From the NCBI RefSeq assembly GCF_029407905.1, contig NC_073627.1, positions 137,653,697 to 137,717,696 of the forward strand: a stretch of 64,000 bases of DNA, read 5' to 3'. Made by a program: the position numbers and the translations under genes. Below, piece after piece: positions 24,076 through 35,558 of the stretch (position 1 is the first letter of the stretch; the number at the start of each line of letters is the position of its first letter). The notes under the pieces are model-generated. The model worked only from the letters and a program-made list of their open reading frames with translations. It did not search any database and was not told where the DNA came from. The stretch is from Bubalus kerabau. Taxonomy: Eukaryota; Chordata; Mammalia; Artiodactyla; Bovidae.

Positions 24076-24361
24076 CTGAATGTGCTGAGAGTGCTCTGTC
24101 TAGATGATGGAAAAACAGTGAGGTTTCTATATATATGTATCATTTTAATCTTCTGCAGCAAATATGTCTAACAAAACATATAATAAATATTATTTTAAAA
24201 TATACAATGTTTGACCCTGTTTATAAGAGAGGCCTTTTTAATATGATAAAATTTACTTTAGTATAATTATTTCTCCCAGCAAACCAAATGCTTGTAAGCA
24301 AGCATTTCCTTGAACAATGCTCATTTTTTTTAAACATGAACTAATCTTTTTTAATTTGTTC
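24076..24361. other. AT-rich unassigned sequence
   Basis: Nothing recognised. Confidence 0.45.
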
Positions 24362-24618
24362 ACGTATTTATTTATTTTTGGCTGCACTGGATCTTATTGC
24401 TATGCTCAGGCTTTCTCTAGATACAATGCACCGGCTTCTCATTGATGTGGATTCTCTTGTTTTGGAGCATGGGCTGCAGAGCGTGTGGGCTTCAGTAGTT
24501 ATGGCACACCGGCTTAGTTGCCCCATGGCATGTGGGCTATCCCTGGACCAAGGACGGAACCTGTCTCCCCTGCATTGGCAGGTGGATGCTTAACCACAGG
24601 CCCAACATCAAAGTCCTA
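24362..24618 (-). mobile_element. CHR-type SINE
   Basis: tttatttttggctgcactgg ... ggatgcttaaccacaggccc, reverse orientation. Confidence 0.8.
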
Positions 24619-24761
24619 AAAAAAAAAATTTTTTTTTGGAAAGGGGTATTCCAGCCAGTTTCCACATTTGCAGTAATCACAGTGATTCAACAGTAACAGA
24701 GTGAATTTATTCACTGGTCCCATACACTGAGCATCCAATGTCCATGACCTTAATCCTCATT

Positions 24762-25042
24762 TGTTGCTGTTGTTCCGTCACTCAGTTGTGTCCGACTCTG
24801 TTACCCCAGGCACCGCAGCATGCCAGGCTTCCCTGTCCTTCACTATCTCCCAGAGTCTGCTCAAACTCACGTCCCCTGAGTCGGTGATGCCATCCCAGCA
24901 TCTCATCCTCTGTCACTCCCTTCTCCTCCTGCCCTCAATCTTTCCCAGCATCAGGGTCTTTTCCAATGAGTCAGTTCTTCCCATCAGTTGGCCAAAACCC
25001 TTGTTGTCCAAAGGACTCTCATGAGTCTTCTCCAGCACCTCA
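24762..25042 (-). mobile_element. BovB LINE 3' end (internally deleted)
   Basis: ttgctgttgttccgtcactc ... gactctcatgagtcttctcc in reverse; shorter than the other copies. Confidence 0.88.
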
Positions 25043-26084
25043 AATGATCTAGAAAAATAATTAGGATGAAATTATTGCCATTTTAACCATCTCCTGAACG
25101 TGCCTTGCTTTATTTTAGAAAACTCATTTCCAGATTTCCTGCTTTTGCTTAGAAGAAGGTAAGAGAGCAGGCTGACCAGGAAATGCTTCCTGACCTAGGT
25201 CTCTAGCTAGGAACTGGGGTTTGTGCCGTGGGGTGAGAGGGTGGGCTCTGCAGATCCTTTGTGTGATTCTGGCTTTATAGGGTAGTCATGGGTCTAGAAC
25301 GAGCTTGATTTTCGGCCAAAGCTCCTCATGTTATTTTCAACTATTATAAAAGGAAATGAAAGGGAATAAGATGCAGTGTTCCAGTGCTATACTCTGTTTT
25401 TTTTTTTTTTTTTTTTTTAAAGCAGGATGGTTATGTAGAGTCTCTGAGCACAGCAAAAAGGTTTATTTATTTATTTATTTCCTCCTCCTATTTATAGCCA
25501 GATCAAATTCTTGAGAAATCTAGGTAAGGGGCCGAAGTTGAGGTTAATTGGTGTTAAATCCAGGAGAACTGGAGGAAGCCAGGAAGATGGAAGAAGTGGA
25601 TGGGGCTGCAATCAGTAAAACCGGCACCCTCCTCCTGCAGCACACCCCTCTGAAGTGTAACCCACGGCGCTTTGTCTTCAGTCAGTCCCTCCCGCTGGCC
25701 CCACGAGGACAGGAGAGCGATCAGCTTTGCCCACTGAGCACAGGGGTGGTTGGCCCAGTTAGTCTGCCCTGTGTTAAGAAATTGGGCCTGCAGCCCAGCA
25801 CACAGGGCACCAGACCCGTCCATTCTGCGTGTTTTGGCAAAAGTGGCTGAGGATCACAGTCCAACAAATACCAAAGCTGCTTCTGATTCCAGACTCACTC
25901 CTGAGTGCATTTTCTTTTATAGTATAATCAGGCTCCCTCCTGATTGCACTTTGTCTCATATTCCATAATACACATGCTTTTGTTGAAAAAATTGCTTTGC
26001 ATTGTCACTTCTGAACTATGTTGATAATATCGTATCTGACATAGCAACAGAGTTTGTTTTTTTGTTTTTATTTTCACTCAAGCA
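25043..26084. other. Unassigned sequence upstream of the RYK retrocopy
   Basis: T-run at 25399-25418 and a (ttta)n run near 25463-25480. No RYK ectodomain or other gene recognised. Confidence 0.5.
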
Positions 26085-26263
26085 GGGTTCTGTCTTCAAA
26101 GAAGACAGAAGAATGACCTGAGAAGTGTCACTCTTTTGGAGGCCAACGCTAAGGTGAAGGGTATTGCAATATCCAGGGACAGGAAAATTCTAAAAGATCA
26201 ACTTCAATAAGGTACTTTTGAGCATATTTTCCATGTTTTTTAGTAGATGAAAAAGATCCAAAT

Positions 26264-26390
26264 ATGGAGAAGGAATGGCAACCCACTCCAGTGTTCTTGC
26301 CTGGGAAATCTCATGGACAGAGGAGCCTGGTGGCCTACAGTCCATGGCATCACAAAGAGACAGACACAACTTAGCAACTGAACAACAACA
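26264..26390 (+). mobile_element. Bov-A SINE (monomer) inside RYK pseudogene
   Basis: Begins ggagaaggaatggcaaccca and ends ...cttagcaactgaacaacaacaa, the standard Bov-A body with an A-rich tail. It separates the RYK blocks ending at 26263 and resuming further on. Confidence 0.85.
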
Positions 26391-26523
26391 ATACACAATC
26401 AGGCAGATTGTGAATTGGGGAAACACTACTTGATGGAAATGAAAATAAAACGGAGAGTGAGGTGACCTAGCAATATGGAGCATAGAGTTTTGGAAGAAAT
26501 TAAAAGTGTATAGAATAATAGTT

Positions 26524-26789
26524 GGAGAAGGCAATGGCACCCCACTCCAGTACTCTTGCCTGGAAAATCCCAGGGATGGAGGAGCCTGGTAGGCTGCAGT
26601 CCATGGGGTCGAGAAGAGTCGGACACGACTGAGCGACTTCACTTTCACTTTTCACTTTCATGCATTGGAGAAGGAAATGGCAACCCACTCCAGTGTTCTT
26701 GCCTGGACAATCCCAGGGACGGCGGAGCCTGGTGGGCTACTGTCTCTGGGGTCGCACAGAATCGGACACGACTGAAGCGATTTAGCAGC
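26524..26789 (+). mobile_element. Bov-A2 dimeric SINE with target-site duplication, inside RYK pseudogene
   Basis: Two Bov-A monomers joined by the cttcactttcacttttcac linker, ending in tttagcagc. The 13-base sequence agaataatagttg is present at 26512-26524 and 26790-26802, a clean target-site duplication. Confidence 0.95.
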
Positions 26790-27565
26790 AGAATAATAGT
26801 TGCAAATATTCAAGCAATAAAGTCTGTGGCTAAAGGAAAAAAAGAAAAACATCCAAATAAAGAAATGCAAGTATTTGTAAAAACAGTTAAAGATCAAGCT
26901 TCTGAAATTCAGGTGACAATGATGCTCACTGAGAGTTGTAAGCTATGAGGTCTTCATCACAGAAATCTTCTTCCTGTCACCAGGGTGTGTATAGAAGGAG
27001 AAAAGCCCATGGGGATATTGGCTTACATGAATTGGGGGAATCTTAGATTGTTTTTACGGCAGTGCCAATTAGTAGAGGCCCATAATCCACAGGCGATTTC
27101 TTAACAAGACTTGGTTCACATGACTGTTCAGATTGCCTGAGGAATGAGCTGTCTGTCCAGCAGGGAAGTCATCCACCAAGATGTGGCTGTTAGGACCTGT
27201 ATCGCTGAGGACACACTTCAAGTTAAGATCGCACACAATGCCGTCTGCAGAGACTTGTTCCCCGTGGACTATGTCATTGCCTGGGGGACAATGAAAACAG
27301 GCGGGTTTGGTGGACGGCCCTTGAAAGTCTGGTTAATAATGAGTTCTCCAGTGCCAGTGACCTGTGGGCCTTCAGAGTGATGCTGTGGGAGCTAGCTTTT
27401 GACTCTGGGCCAAATGCCCTACGTGGACATGGACCCCTTTGACATGGCTGTGTGCCCTAAAAGACGGTTACCGCACTGTCCTGAGGACCTGTTTGCTGTG
27501 CTGGCTTGTTGCTGGCCCTTCGATCTGGAAGGGAGAGCCCAGTTCTAGCAGCTGGTCATGTATAG

Positions 27566-27921
27566 CCACCTCTGCCATGTCCTGATGATTACAGATGAGT
27601 CACTAATTGCACCACATGTTCAGCTATATATCTTGAAAGAAAAAGATCAAAGAATTTGTGCACCTGCCTTAAAACTACCACAGGTAAATACTATTAACAA
27701 TCTTGTTTTTTCCCTCTTAACTTTTTTAAACACTTTTTTAAAAACTTTTTTTCATTTCATTAATTATTTTGCTACGTTACTTTTGAGAACTCCCTATCAT
27801 ACTGTATGGGTCTAACACCAGTAACTTAACCAGAATCCCATTGGGAACATTTTAATTATTTTGAAGTTTTTGACATTTGAAGAATACTACAAAAACATTT
27901 TGTCACATAAATGTCTATATG
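27566..27921. other. AT-rich unassigned sequence
   Basis: Nothing recognised beyond the end of the RYK similarity. Confidence 0.45.
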
Positions 27922-28126
27922 TGTCTTAGTCACTCAGTTGTGTCCAACTCTTTGCAACCCACCAACTGTAGCTTGCCAGGCTCCTCTGTCCAGGGGATTC
28001 TCCAGACAAGAACATTGGAATGGGTTGCCATTCCCTTCTCCAGGGGATCTTCCCAACCCAGGGATTGAACCCAGGTCTCCTGCATTGCAGGCAGATTCCT
28101 CACCATCTGAGCCAGCGGGGAAGCCC
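27922..28126 (-). mobile_element. Bov-tA SINE
   Basis: tgtcttagtcactcagttgt ... gatggtgaggaatctgcc read in reverse; complete tRNA-Glu head at 28126. Confidence 0.93.
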
Positions 28127-28917
28127 AAATGTCTCTATAATCCATGATTATTTAACAAGGCTAATAGGTAGACAAATGGTCATTAGTGTGGAAATGGTTT
28201 CAGCAACTCAGAGAATGGAGCAAAAGCCAAGCGCTTAATAAGACATCGTCTGGACACTCTCCAGGGAGGGAGGGGTGGAAATCCTGGGAAGTGGTTTGCA
28301 TCAGGAAGATTCCAGACTCCTGTGGGACCGTAGCATAATGGAGGACAGAGACAGCTGTCAAAGCCGGAGGCCTGTTGCTGTGATTCAGCAGGGAGAGCAT
28401 GAGGTATGCCCGAGGGGACAGAAAAGACAAAAGAAACCAGAGGAAGAGCAGTCAAGTGCTGAGACATGGTAAAACCTGAGTCTGAGGAGTCAAGAAAAAA
28501 CAGGCCAAGATGACTCAGGACCCAGGAAAGGGATGGGTGAAAAGTCACTTCATGTTCTTGTGGAAATCTATTCCAAAAACTGAGTTTTGTATTTTCTATT
28601 TGTCCAACTCAGACTATTGGGGGATGTCAAAAAATCTTTATTGATTTATTTTTTTTTTGGGGGGGGTTGTGCATTCCAAAAAATCTTTAAAAGTTTATAT
28701 GTAATTAATGAAATTCCATAGAGTGAATGTTTAACATCCAGGCAGAGAGACTGTGTGCACCCTGCTTATCTTTACTACTGGGGACAAATTCCTGGCCTTT
28801 AATCCTATTATCTTCAGTTTATAAAATGGACATGACATTTTTCAGATTTGCTTAAAGTTTACGTTTTTTGAGCAAAGATTGTGGGCAACTTTGCTTAAAG
28901 GCTGTTTGAATGGTTAA
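28127..28917. other. Unassigned sequence
   Basis: No gene recognised; T/G-rich run at 28650-28670. Confidence 0.5.
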
Positions 28918-29140
28918 CAGGACTTTTCAGGTGGTGCTAGTGGTAAAGAACCCTCCCTGTCAATGCAGGAGACCTAAGAGATGCTGGTTCCATCTCTGGG
29001 CCAAGAAGATCCTCTGGAAGAGAGCATGGCAACCCACTCCAGTATTCTTGCCTGGCGAAGCCCATGAACAAAGAAGCCTGGTGGGCTAAGGGCCATAAGG
29101 TTGCAAAGAGTTACACATGACTGAAGCGACTTAGCATGCA
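28918..29140 (+). mobile_element. Bov-tA SINE
   Basis: cttttcaggtggtgctagtg ... catgactgaagcgacttagc. Confidence 0.92.
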
Positions 29141-29824
29141 ACACGCCTTAGAAGGGAGAGGTTGGCTACTGCCCTGTAGGGACTAGAGGTTGTCCCCTGC
29201 CGATCAGGGCCGTGTACTCACATTCTAGGCTTCTTTCCTCCAAAAGAGACTTTGTTTCTATTCCAGAAGAAAATACAGGATCTTTCTTACTGAGGAGAAG
29301 AGCAGGAGTTGATGTGTCAGCCATCTATTTAAGCTCTGAGTTTCATAACCTGGAATTGATGCATAAACCCCACTGCACACACAGGTACACGTGCCTCTCC
29401 CCTCTCCCCTTGTGGGGAACCAGGGCTAAGTGTAGTCGGCAATGAAACAGTCTGATCCTCGATCCAGAAATCTCACGACGGGATGGTGTGTGCACAGTTG
29501 GCTAGCACGTATGTTTGTATGCATCCATATGCACTTGTATACTGGTATATACATGCTACCCAGGTGTACATGCACACTCATAAAGACTCACATAAATAAT
29601 GTGGTAAGGTAACACACTAACTCACAAGTAGGATCTCAGACCTGTCAGAATTTCAGACAAAATACTGAGAAATGGATCAACAGAAGCAATGGGATGTCTC
29701 AAGATCAGGGTAAAAGGATGGTGACTCCTCCCCAGCTCCCACACCCCACCCCCCTTCACCGAGTTGCTCACTTGCTCTGATGAAACAAGCTTCCATGTTT
29801 TGTTTAGCCCTATGGAGAGGCCTG
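29141..29824. other. Unassigned sequence
   Basis: No gene recognised. Confidence 0.5.
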
Positions 29825-30262
29825 GGCTTCCCTGGTGGCATTGGGGGTAACAAACCCACTTGTCATTGCTAGAGACCTAAGAGATGCCAGTTCAGTCCCT
29901 GAATCAGAAAGATCCCCTGGAGGAAGGCATGGTAACCCACTCCAGTATTCTTGCCTGGAGAATCCCATGGACAGAGGGAGCCTGGTATAGGGTCACAAAG
30001 GGTCTGACACAGCTGAAGCGACTTAGCATGTACACACACACATATGGAGAGGACTGGGTTCCCTGGTGGCTTAGCCGTGAAGAATCCGCCTGCCAATGCA
30101 GGAGACTTGGGTTTGATCCCTGGGTTGGGAAGATCTCCTTGAGAAGGAAATAGCAACCCACTCCAGTATTCTTGCCTGGAGAATTCCATGGACATAAGAG
30201 CCTGGTAGGCTACAGTCCATGGGGTTTCAAAGAGTCTGACATGACTGAGCGACGACTAAACA
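29825..30262 (+). mobile_element. Two Bov-tA SINEs side by side
   Basis: Unit 1 29825-30030, unit 2 30058-30262. Both have the tRNA-Glu head and full body; a short ACA run and 'tatggagagg' lie between them, and 'tatggagagg' also precedes unit 1 (29812-29821), consistent with a target-site duplication. Confidence 0.92.
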
Positions 30263-30459
30263 ATAAAAGGAGAGGCCCACATCACAAGGACAAAGGACAG
30301 CCTCCTGCCAACTGCCCCCAAGAACTGAATCCAGCCCCCACCTCACGTGTAAGCTTGGAAGCACGTCCTTTTCCATTCAGGCCTTGAAGGGACCACAGCC
30401 CCAGTCTGGTGAGACTCAGTATCAGAGAACCAACCTACACTGAACCATTAGAAACGGTG

Positions 30460-30975
30460 ATGTAATAAAGGCTGTGACAAACCTAGACGCCGTTTTAGAA
30501 AACAGAGACATCACTTTGCCGACAAAGATCCGTCTGGTCAGCGCTATAGTATTCCCAGTAGTCGTGTACGGATGTGAAAGCAGGACCATAAAGGCTGAGC
30601 ACTGAAGAACTGATGCTTGTTTAACCGTGGTGTTGAAGAAGACTCAGGAGAGTCCCTTGAACAGCAAGGAGATCAAACCAGTCAATCTTGAAGGAAATCA
30701 ACCCTGAATATTCATTGGAAGGACTGATGCTGAAGCTGAAGCTCCAATACTTTGGCCACCTGATGGGAAGAGCCGACTCACTGGAAAAGACTCTGATGCT
30801 GGGAAAGATTGAAGGCATGAAAAGAAGTGGTCGACAGGATGAGATGGTTGGATGGCATCACCGACTCAGTGGACATGAGTTAGAGCAAACTGTGAGATGG
30901 TGAAGGACAGGGAAGTCTGGCATGCTGCAGTCCATGGGGTCACAGAGTCGGACATGACTGAGTGACTGAACAACA
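30460..30975 (+). mobile_element. BovB LINE 3' end
   Basis: From about ..TNLDAVLENRDITLPTKIRL to MRWLDGITDSVDMS; ends ..catgactgagtgactgaaca. Confidence 0.93.
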
Positions 30976-31077
30976 ACAATAAGGCTGTAGTGTTAAAACT
31001 CTGTGTTTTAGGTTAATTTCCACTAATACGTGCTCTTACCTATCCTGTAAAACTGCTCAGATGCATCCCATATGTGA

Positions 31078-31285
31078 AATGTTAGTCGCTCAGTCACGTC
31101 CGACTTCTTGTGACCCCATGGACTGGGACTTGCCAGGCTCTTCTGTCCATGGGATTCTCCAGTCAAGAATACTGGAGTGGGTTGCCATTTCCTTCTCCAG
31201 GAGATCTTCCAGACCCCGGAATTGGACCCGTCGCTCCTGCATTGCAGGCAGACTCTTTATCATGTAAGCCACCAGGGAAGCTCAA
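31078..31285 (-). mobile_element. Bov-tA SINE
   Basis: aatgttagtcgctcagtcac ... accagggaagctc, reverse orientation. Confidence 0.92.
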
Positions 31286-32180
31286 GCCTGTTGATTATAT
31301 AATATTGCCCCTAACACCCTCAGCCCCCCACCCCTCAGCTTCTCATGAAGTGTTAACAGACACACAAAAAAATGGAGGCCCAGTCAGTCTTCTCCATTCA
31401 AGGACAACTTAGGTGATCTGATATAGGGGTCTCACACAGGCAACACTGCTTCTCAAGAATTTATTTTCAAGTAATTATAAATTCACCTCTTCCTCCTGAT
31501 TTGTGATCTAAAATATTTTTCTTCCCACTCCTGATGTAGTATGTTCACAGGCAGGAATGGGGGCAGTCAGGGGGTGTGCAGCTCTGCACGAGCACCTTTG
31601 CTCTGGGAAAGGGGACAGGGCTGGGACCACGGGGCTCCCCCAGGAAATCTAGGTGGGTAGGGGATCCTACCCTAAGGTCCAGGAGAAGGGAGTTGTGTCT
31701 CCATGAGGTTGCAGGGCTGAGCCACCAGACCCACTGTGACGAGGATGCACAAAGGACAGAAGGGGAAGGTGGTCCCAGAGTGGCAGGAGGCTCACAAGTG
31801 AGGGGCCACAGAAGAACCCCAGCAAGCAGGGCCCCACCAGCCCTTCCCAACAGCTCTGTCAGAGCCAGTCTGCACCTCCAGGGAGCCCAGCAGGCCCAGA
31901 CAGGACTCAGAGACACCACAGCGGGGAGGCTGTGCAGGAGCCTGGCCAGGCTGGGGCCTCTCTCCCAGGGGAAGAGCAGGGAGGAGGTGACAGACGAGGG
32001 GCTGTGTTCAGGTCCCCCAGGAATCTGGCATCTGGAAATCTTGAGTCAGAGCAGGAGACACACCCATGCAAGATGAGCCTGAGGCATAAAGGGAGAAGGA
32101 AGGAGTGGGTCACACAGCAAGAACACACCCCTGTACCCTTCACTCAGAACTGCTCCAGAGAACCAGAGGATGGGGAAAAA
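31286..32180. other. GC-rich unassigned sequence
   Basis: Overlapping chance frames up to 166 codons on both strands; no domain recognised. Confidence 0.5.
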
Positions 32181-32194
32181 ACACACACATGCCT

Positions 32195-32850
32195 CTTTTT
32201 ATATAAAATTACATATTTAATTTGGTCACAAATTCATAAAATTGTATATTTCATAACAGTTTGATAGTTTTTATACTTTTTATAACATTCCACATTTGTC
32301 AAAATGTATAAAAACTATATATAAAATTATAATATTTGTATATAACATCACATATTTAATTTAGTCACAGTCATAAAATTGCATATTTATATAAAATTGC
32401 AAAATGTTTATGTAACTGCCATGTAATTTGGTCACAAATTCATCCAATTGCTTATTTATATAAAATTATAAAATTTGTATATAACATTGCATATTTAATT
32501 TGGCCACAAATTCTTTAAATTGCATGTTTATAGAAAATTGCAAAATTTGTATATAACACTGAATATTCAATTTGGTTCAAAATCATAAAATTGCACATTT
32601 ACATAAAATTATTTGTATATGACATTGCATGTTTATTGATTTTTTTTATATTTAATGAATTTTAATTATCCAATTTTTAGATGAGATATAGTATTATGGT
32701 TGCTTTTTTATTTTTTAATTTAAATTTATTTATTTTAATTAGAGGCTAATTACTTTACAATATTGTATTGGTTTTGCCATACATCAACATGAATCCACCA
32801 TGTAAACGTGGACATTGCATATTAAAATTGGTCACAAATTCATTACTAAG
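32195..32850. repeat. AT-rich minisatellite, ~70-72-base unit, interrupted by an L1 piece
   Basis: The phrase tttggtcacaaattcat and variants recur at 32221, 32360, 32427, 32499 and 32571, each followed by a ..aaattgcatatttatataaa stretch. After an L1 fragment, ttggtcacaaattcat recurs near 32828. Confidence 0.9.
32704..32808 (-). mobile_element. L1 3' end inserted in the minisatellite
   Basis: taattagaggctaattactt, tacaatattgtattggtttt, gccatacatcaacatgaatc: the bovine L1 3' UTR in reverse. Confidence 0.75.
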
Positions 32851-32925
32851 CAGAAACCTGAACAGGCATCCAGTCTTCAAGTAAAACTTTAAATTGTCAC
32901 ATTCGCACTGGCATAAAGCAGTAAT

Positions 32926-33135
32926 GCTTCCCGGATGGCTCAGCAGGCAAAGAACTCGCCTGCAGTGCAGGAGACACAGGACACGCGGGTTCGATCCCTG
33001 GATCGGGAAGATTCCCTGGAGCAGGAAATGGCAACTCACTCCAGTATTCTTGCCTGGAGAATTCCATGGACAGAGGAGTCTGGTAGGCTTAGTTCACAGG
33101 GTCGCAAAGAGTCAGACACGACTGAGCGACTAAGC
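32926..33135 (+). mobile_element. Bov-tA SINE
   Basis: cttcccggatggctcagcag ... cagacacgactgagcgacta; near consensus. Confidence 0.95.
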
Positions 33136-33394
33136 ACCCACCGGGAAGCAACAAAGGAGTCAAGTTTCACGTTTCTTGAAGGTTCTCATTAGTAAAACAC
33201 ACAATAAACGGGTACAAATGAATACACATGACAAATACTGACAAGGCTGATACTCTAGATGGGCACTCAAGGAAGTCTTCTGAGAAAGGGACAAGTGACC
33301 TGACACTTGACTATTTATTTTTTTAAACTGTTTTACAAATGCACATGCTTTTTGTAACATATAGGTGACAGTTTCAAATTTTATTGTATCTTAT

Positions 33395-33597
33395 TTATTT
33401 TAGCTGTGCAGACTCTTCACTGCAGCACACAGGCTCCTCTAGCTGTGATGTGCAGGCTCTACAGCACATGGGCTCAGTTGCGGAGCACATGCTTAGTTGT
33501 GGTATGTGGGATCTCAGTTCCCCAACCAGAGACTGAACCCGGGCTCCTTGCATTGGGAGTGCAGAGTCTTAACCAATGAACCACCAGGGAAGTCCCA
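33395..33597 (-). mobile_element. CHR-type SINE
   Basis: ttttagctgtgcagactctt ... ccaccagggaagtccc, reverse. Confidence 0.8.
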
Positions 33598-34589
33598 AGA
33601 ATTCATTTCTATCTCCTTCTGGGGATGAAGGCAGAGTGTCCTGCACAGAAGGAACAGCAAAGACAGGAAACACCTGACTTCCAGGAGAGGGAGGGACATC
33701 AGGGCCAGAGGGATGTAGCACCAAGACCACGGGGGTCGGCCCTTCTCAAAACACAAGTGAACTCCACACACTGTATCCATTTGTACCTAAATTTTAGGCA
33801 ATTCCAGTTTTGACCACACCAGTCACATCAACCTTAGGGAAGACAACATACAAACCTTGAGATGGACTAGACCAAAAACCTCCCTGAGAATTGCTTCTGC
33901 CATTAAATTATCCTGCAGTGACTGGAATACTATGGAGAAGGGTTTAGCAGAAGGTAAAAAAAAAAATTTTTTTAATTAAAAAAAAAAAACAACCCTAATA
34001 TAGCAGGCATTTTAGGTCAGTTCTCACAGTATTTAAGGATCAGCATTTCTGTGTCTTTTCTGCAGAAGGTCAAAGCTTACAGAGGGGCTGAGATCCTTAA
34101 TCAGCCAATTCAAACACAAAAAGGCAATTCTGGGCTCAGAGCACCAGTATCAAGGGGGGCCCATCTAGTGCGGAGCAAGCCAACACGGAGCCCGTCCATT
34201 CTGCCTCCCAGAAACTATGGCAGACCCCTGTCCTCTGTTCCTTGAGCCCAGAGGCAATGAAGGTCACTGATAAGAGCAGATGTGACACAGAAACTATCTG
34301 ACACTCATATCTAACCCACGTCCCACCCTAACCTCCCAGATGAGCAAGGAGGAAGCCCGGGGAATGACAGCCCAGTTCACGGTCACCAGACACAGCACGG
34401 GGGTGCCATTTCCCCTCCCTCTCTGCTCACTTGTTAACATCTCCCTATGAAAAATACAAATATTCACCCAACTATAAAGCTGACATGTTTAAAGCCTGGA
34501 CCCTAAAGAAGTCGCCAGGCAATCCCAAAGTGGTCAAATTCCCCCAGCAGTGGGCTTGCTCTCCTTTATTATTGTTGTTGTTTTGTAGG
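33598..34589. other. Unassigned sequence
   Basis: A/T runs at 33957-33990. No gene recognised. Confidence 0.5.
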
Positions 34590-34735
34590 TTTTTGTTTGT
34601 TTGTTTTTGCCTCATGGCTCGTGGGATCTTACTTTTTTTTTGCCTCATGGCTTGTGGGATCTTACTTTCTCACCAGGGATTCAACTCAGGGCTCTCAGCG
34701 CAGAGTCCTAACCACTGAACAGCTAGGGAATGCCC
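34590..34735 (-). mobile_element. CHR-type SINE, truncated, with a 35-base internal repeat
   Basis: tttgcctcatggctcgtggg followed by tttgcctcatggcttgtggg, then the reverse CHR head ..aaccactgaacagctaggga. Confidence 0.65.
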
Positions 34736-34908
34736 TCCTTTTGTATTTCTAATTGCTTTGGATTGCCAGTACTCAACCAGGTAGCCCACATAAACCTAGA
34801 AATTATATTTGCAAAATGTTTTTCTACACATATAAATATATGCACAAACATAAAAGTACCAAGACATACAAGATGTTTGCACTTTAATGATGTATATTAC
34901 AAGTTACG

Positions 34909-35112
34909 GGGCCTCCCTGGTGGCTCAGTCGGTAAGGAGTCTGCCTGCAGTGCAGGAGACCTAGGTTAAATCCCTGGGTAGGGAAGATCCCCGGGAGAAG
35001 GAAACGGCAACCCACTGCAGTACTCTTGCCTGGAGAAACCCCATGGACAGAAGAGCCTGGTGGGCGACAGTCCATAGGGTCGCAAAGAGTTGGACATGAC
35101 TCAGTGACTAAC
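34909..35112 (+). mobile_element. Bov-tA SINE
   Basis: gcctccctggtggctcagtc ... ttggacatgactcagtgac. Confidence 0.93.
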
Positions 35113-35219
35113 ATCTTCATTATAAGTTACATCATTAAATGCATACATACTAACATGAATGACAAATTTCAAACAAATACAAATAAAAACTAGAAGTCTA
35201 TTAGGAGTGTGTCCTGAAA

Positions 35220-35558
35220 TGAAAGATTGAAGCCCTCAAACGGTAAGGGCACAGCAGAGCCTGTCTCCATTTCTTCATAAACATGTTAATACTTTCCTGA
35301 GTTCAGCAGGCACTCTTGAATTGTCTCTTTTGTCAACCTTTGCCCCAGCATTTCCAAGGCATCCATCAGGGTGTTGACTGAGGTCCCCTGTCCCTTCTTA
35401 GTGACTGGCAGCATTTCACACAAGGCATCCGGAGAGACCCAGGCCTATTCTCTGGTCACAAGGATCTCATTTCATGTGAGGCCCAACTGCATCAAGAGCG
35501 AATCACAGAAATCACAAGGAAAAGATAGCTGCAAAGTCACTGAAGAATAGCTTCAGGC
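35220..35558 (-). pseudogene. Decayed death-domain exon of TRAIL receptor
   Basis: After acceptor caacctag the exon begins SLKLFFSDFAAIF, like the start of the TRAIL-receptor death domain, and phase 1 fits the preceding exon. An extra T in a T-run near 35521-35524 then shifts the frame into TGA at 35514-35512. Read in pieces, the remainder still shows DALCEMLPVTKKGQGTSVNT, LMDALEMLGQRLTKETIQEC and LLNSGKY, the second half of the domain (compare the family's LLDALExLGERxAKxKIxD and LxSGKF), with further stops. The 3' limit is uncertain. This is a lost signalling domain, not a working one. Confidence 0.85.

Larger units (their letters stand above)
26085..27565 (+). pseudogene. RYK: RYK processed pseudogene (kinase-domain part), split by two SINEs
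   Basis: RYK is an atypical Wnt-binding receptor tyrosine kinase. From about 26.09 kb the plus strand reads, with stops, as the start of its intracellular domain (NDLRSVTLLEA..., KVKGIAISRDRKILKD). After two SINE insertions it resumes with NKEMQVFVKTVKDQASEIQ, VTMMLTESCKL, then a degraded stretch. Next comes the catalytic-loop region (MSCLSSREVIHQDVAVRTC, expected HKDLAARNC; EDTLQVKIAHNAVCRDLFPV). Later pieces match the substrate lobe (near 27.41 kb and 27.48 kb). Several stops and frameshifts occur and no introns separate the blocks, so it is a retrocopy. The last codons near 27.56 kb are unrecognisable. The ectodomain is absent. Confidence 0.85.

Noticed and set aside
32926..32995. tRNA-Glu-like head of Bov-tA copies as tRNA genes (here and elsewhere)
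   Set aside because: Each head is joined to the Bov-A body and lacks an intact cloverleaf; these are SINEs.
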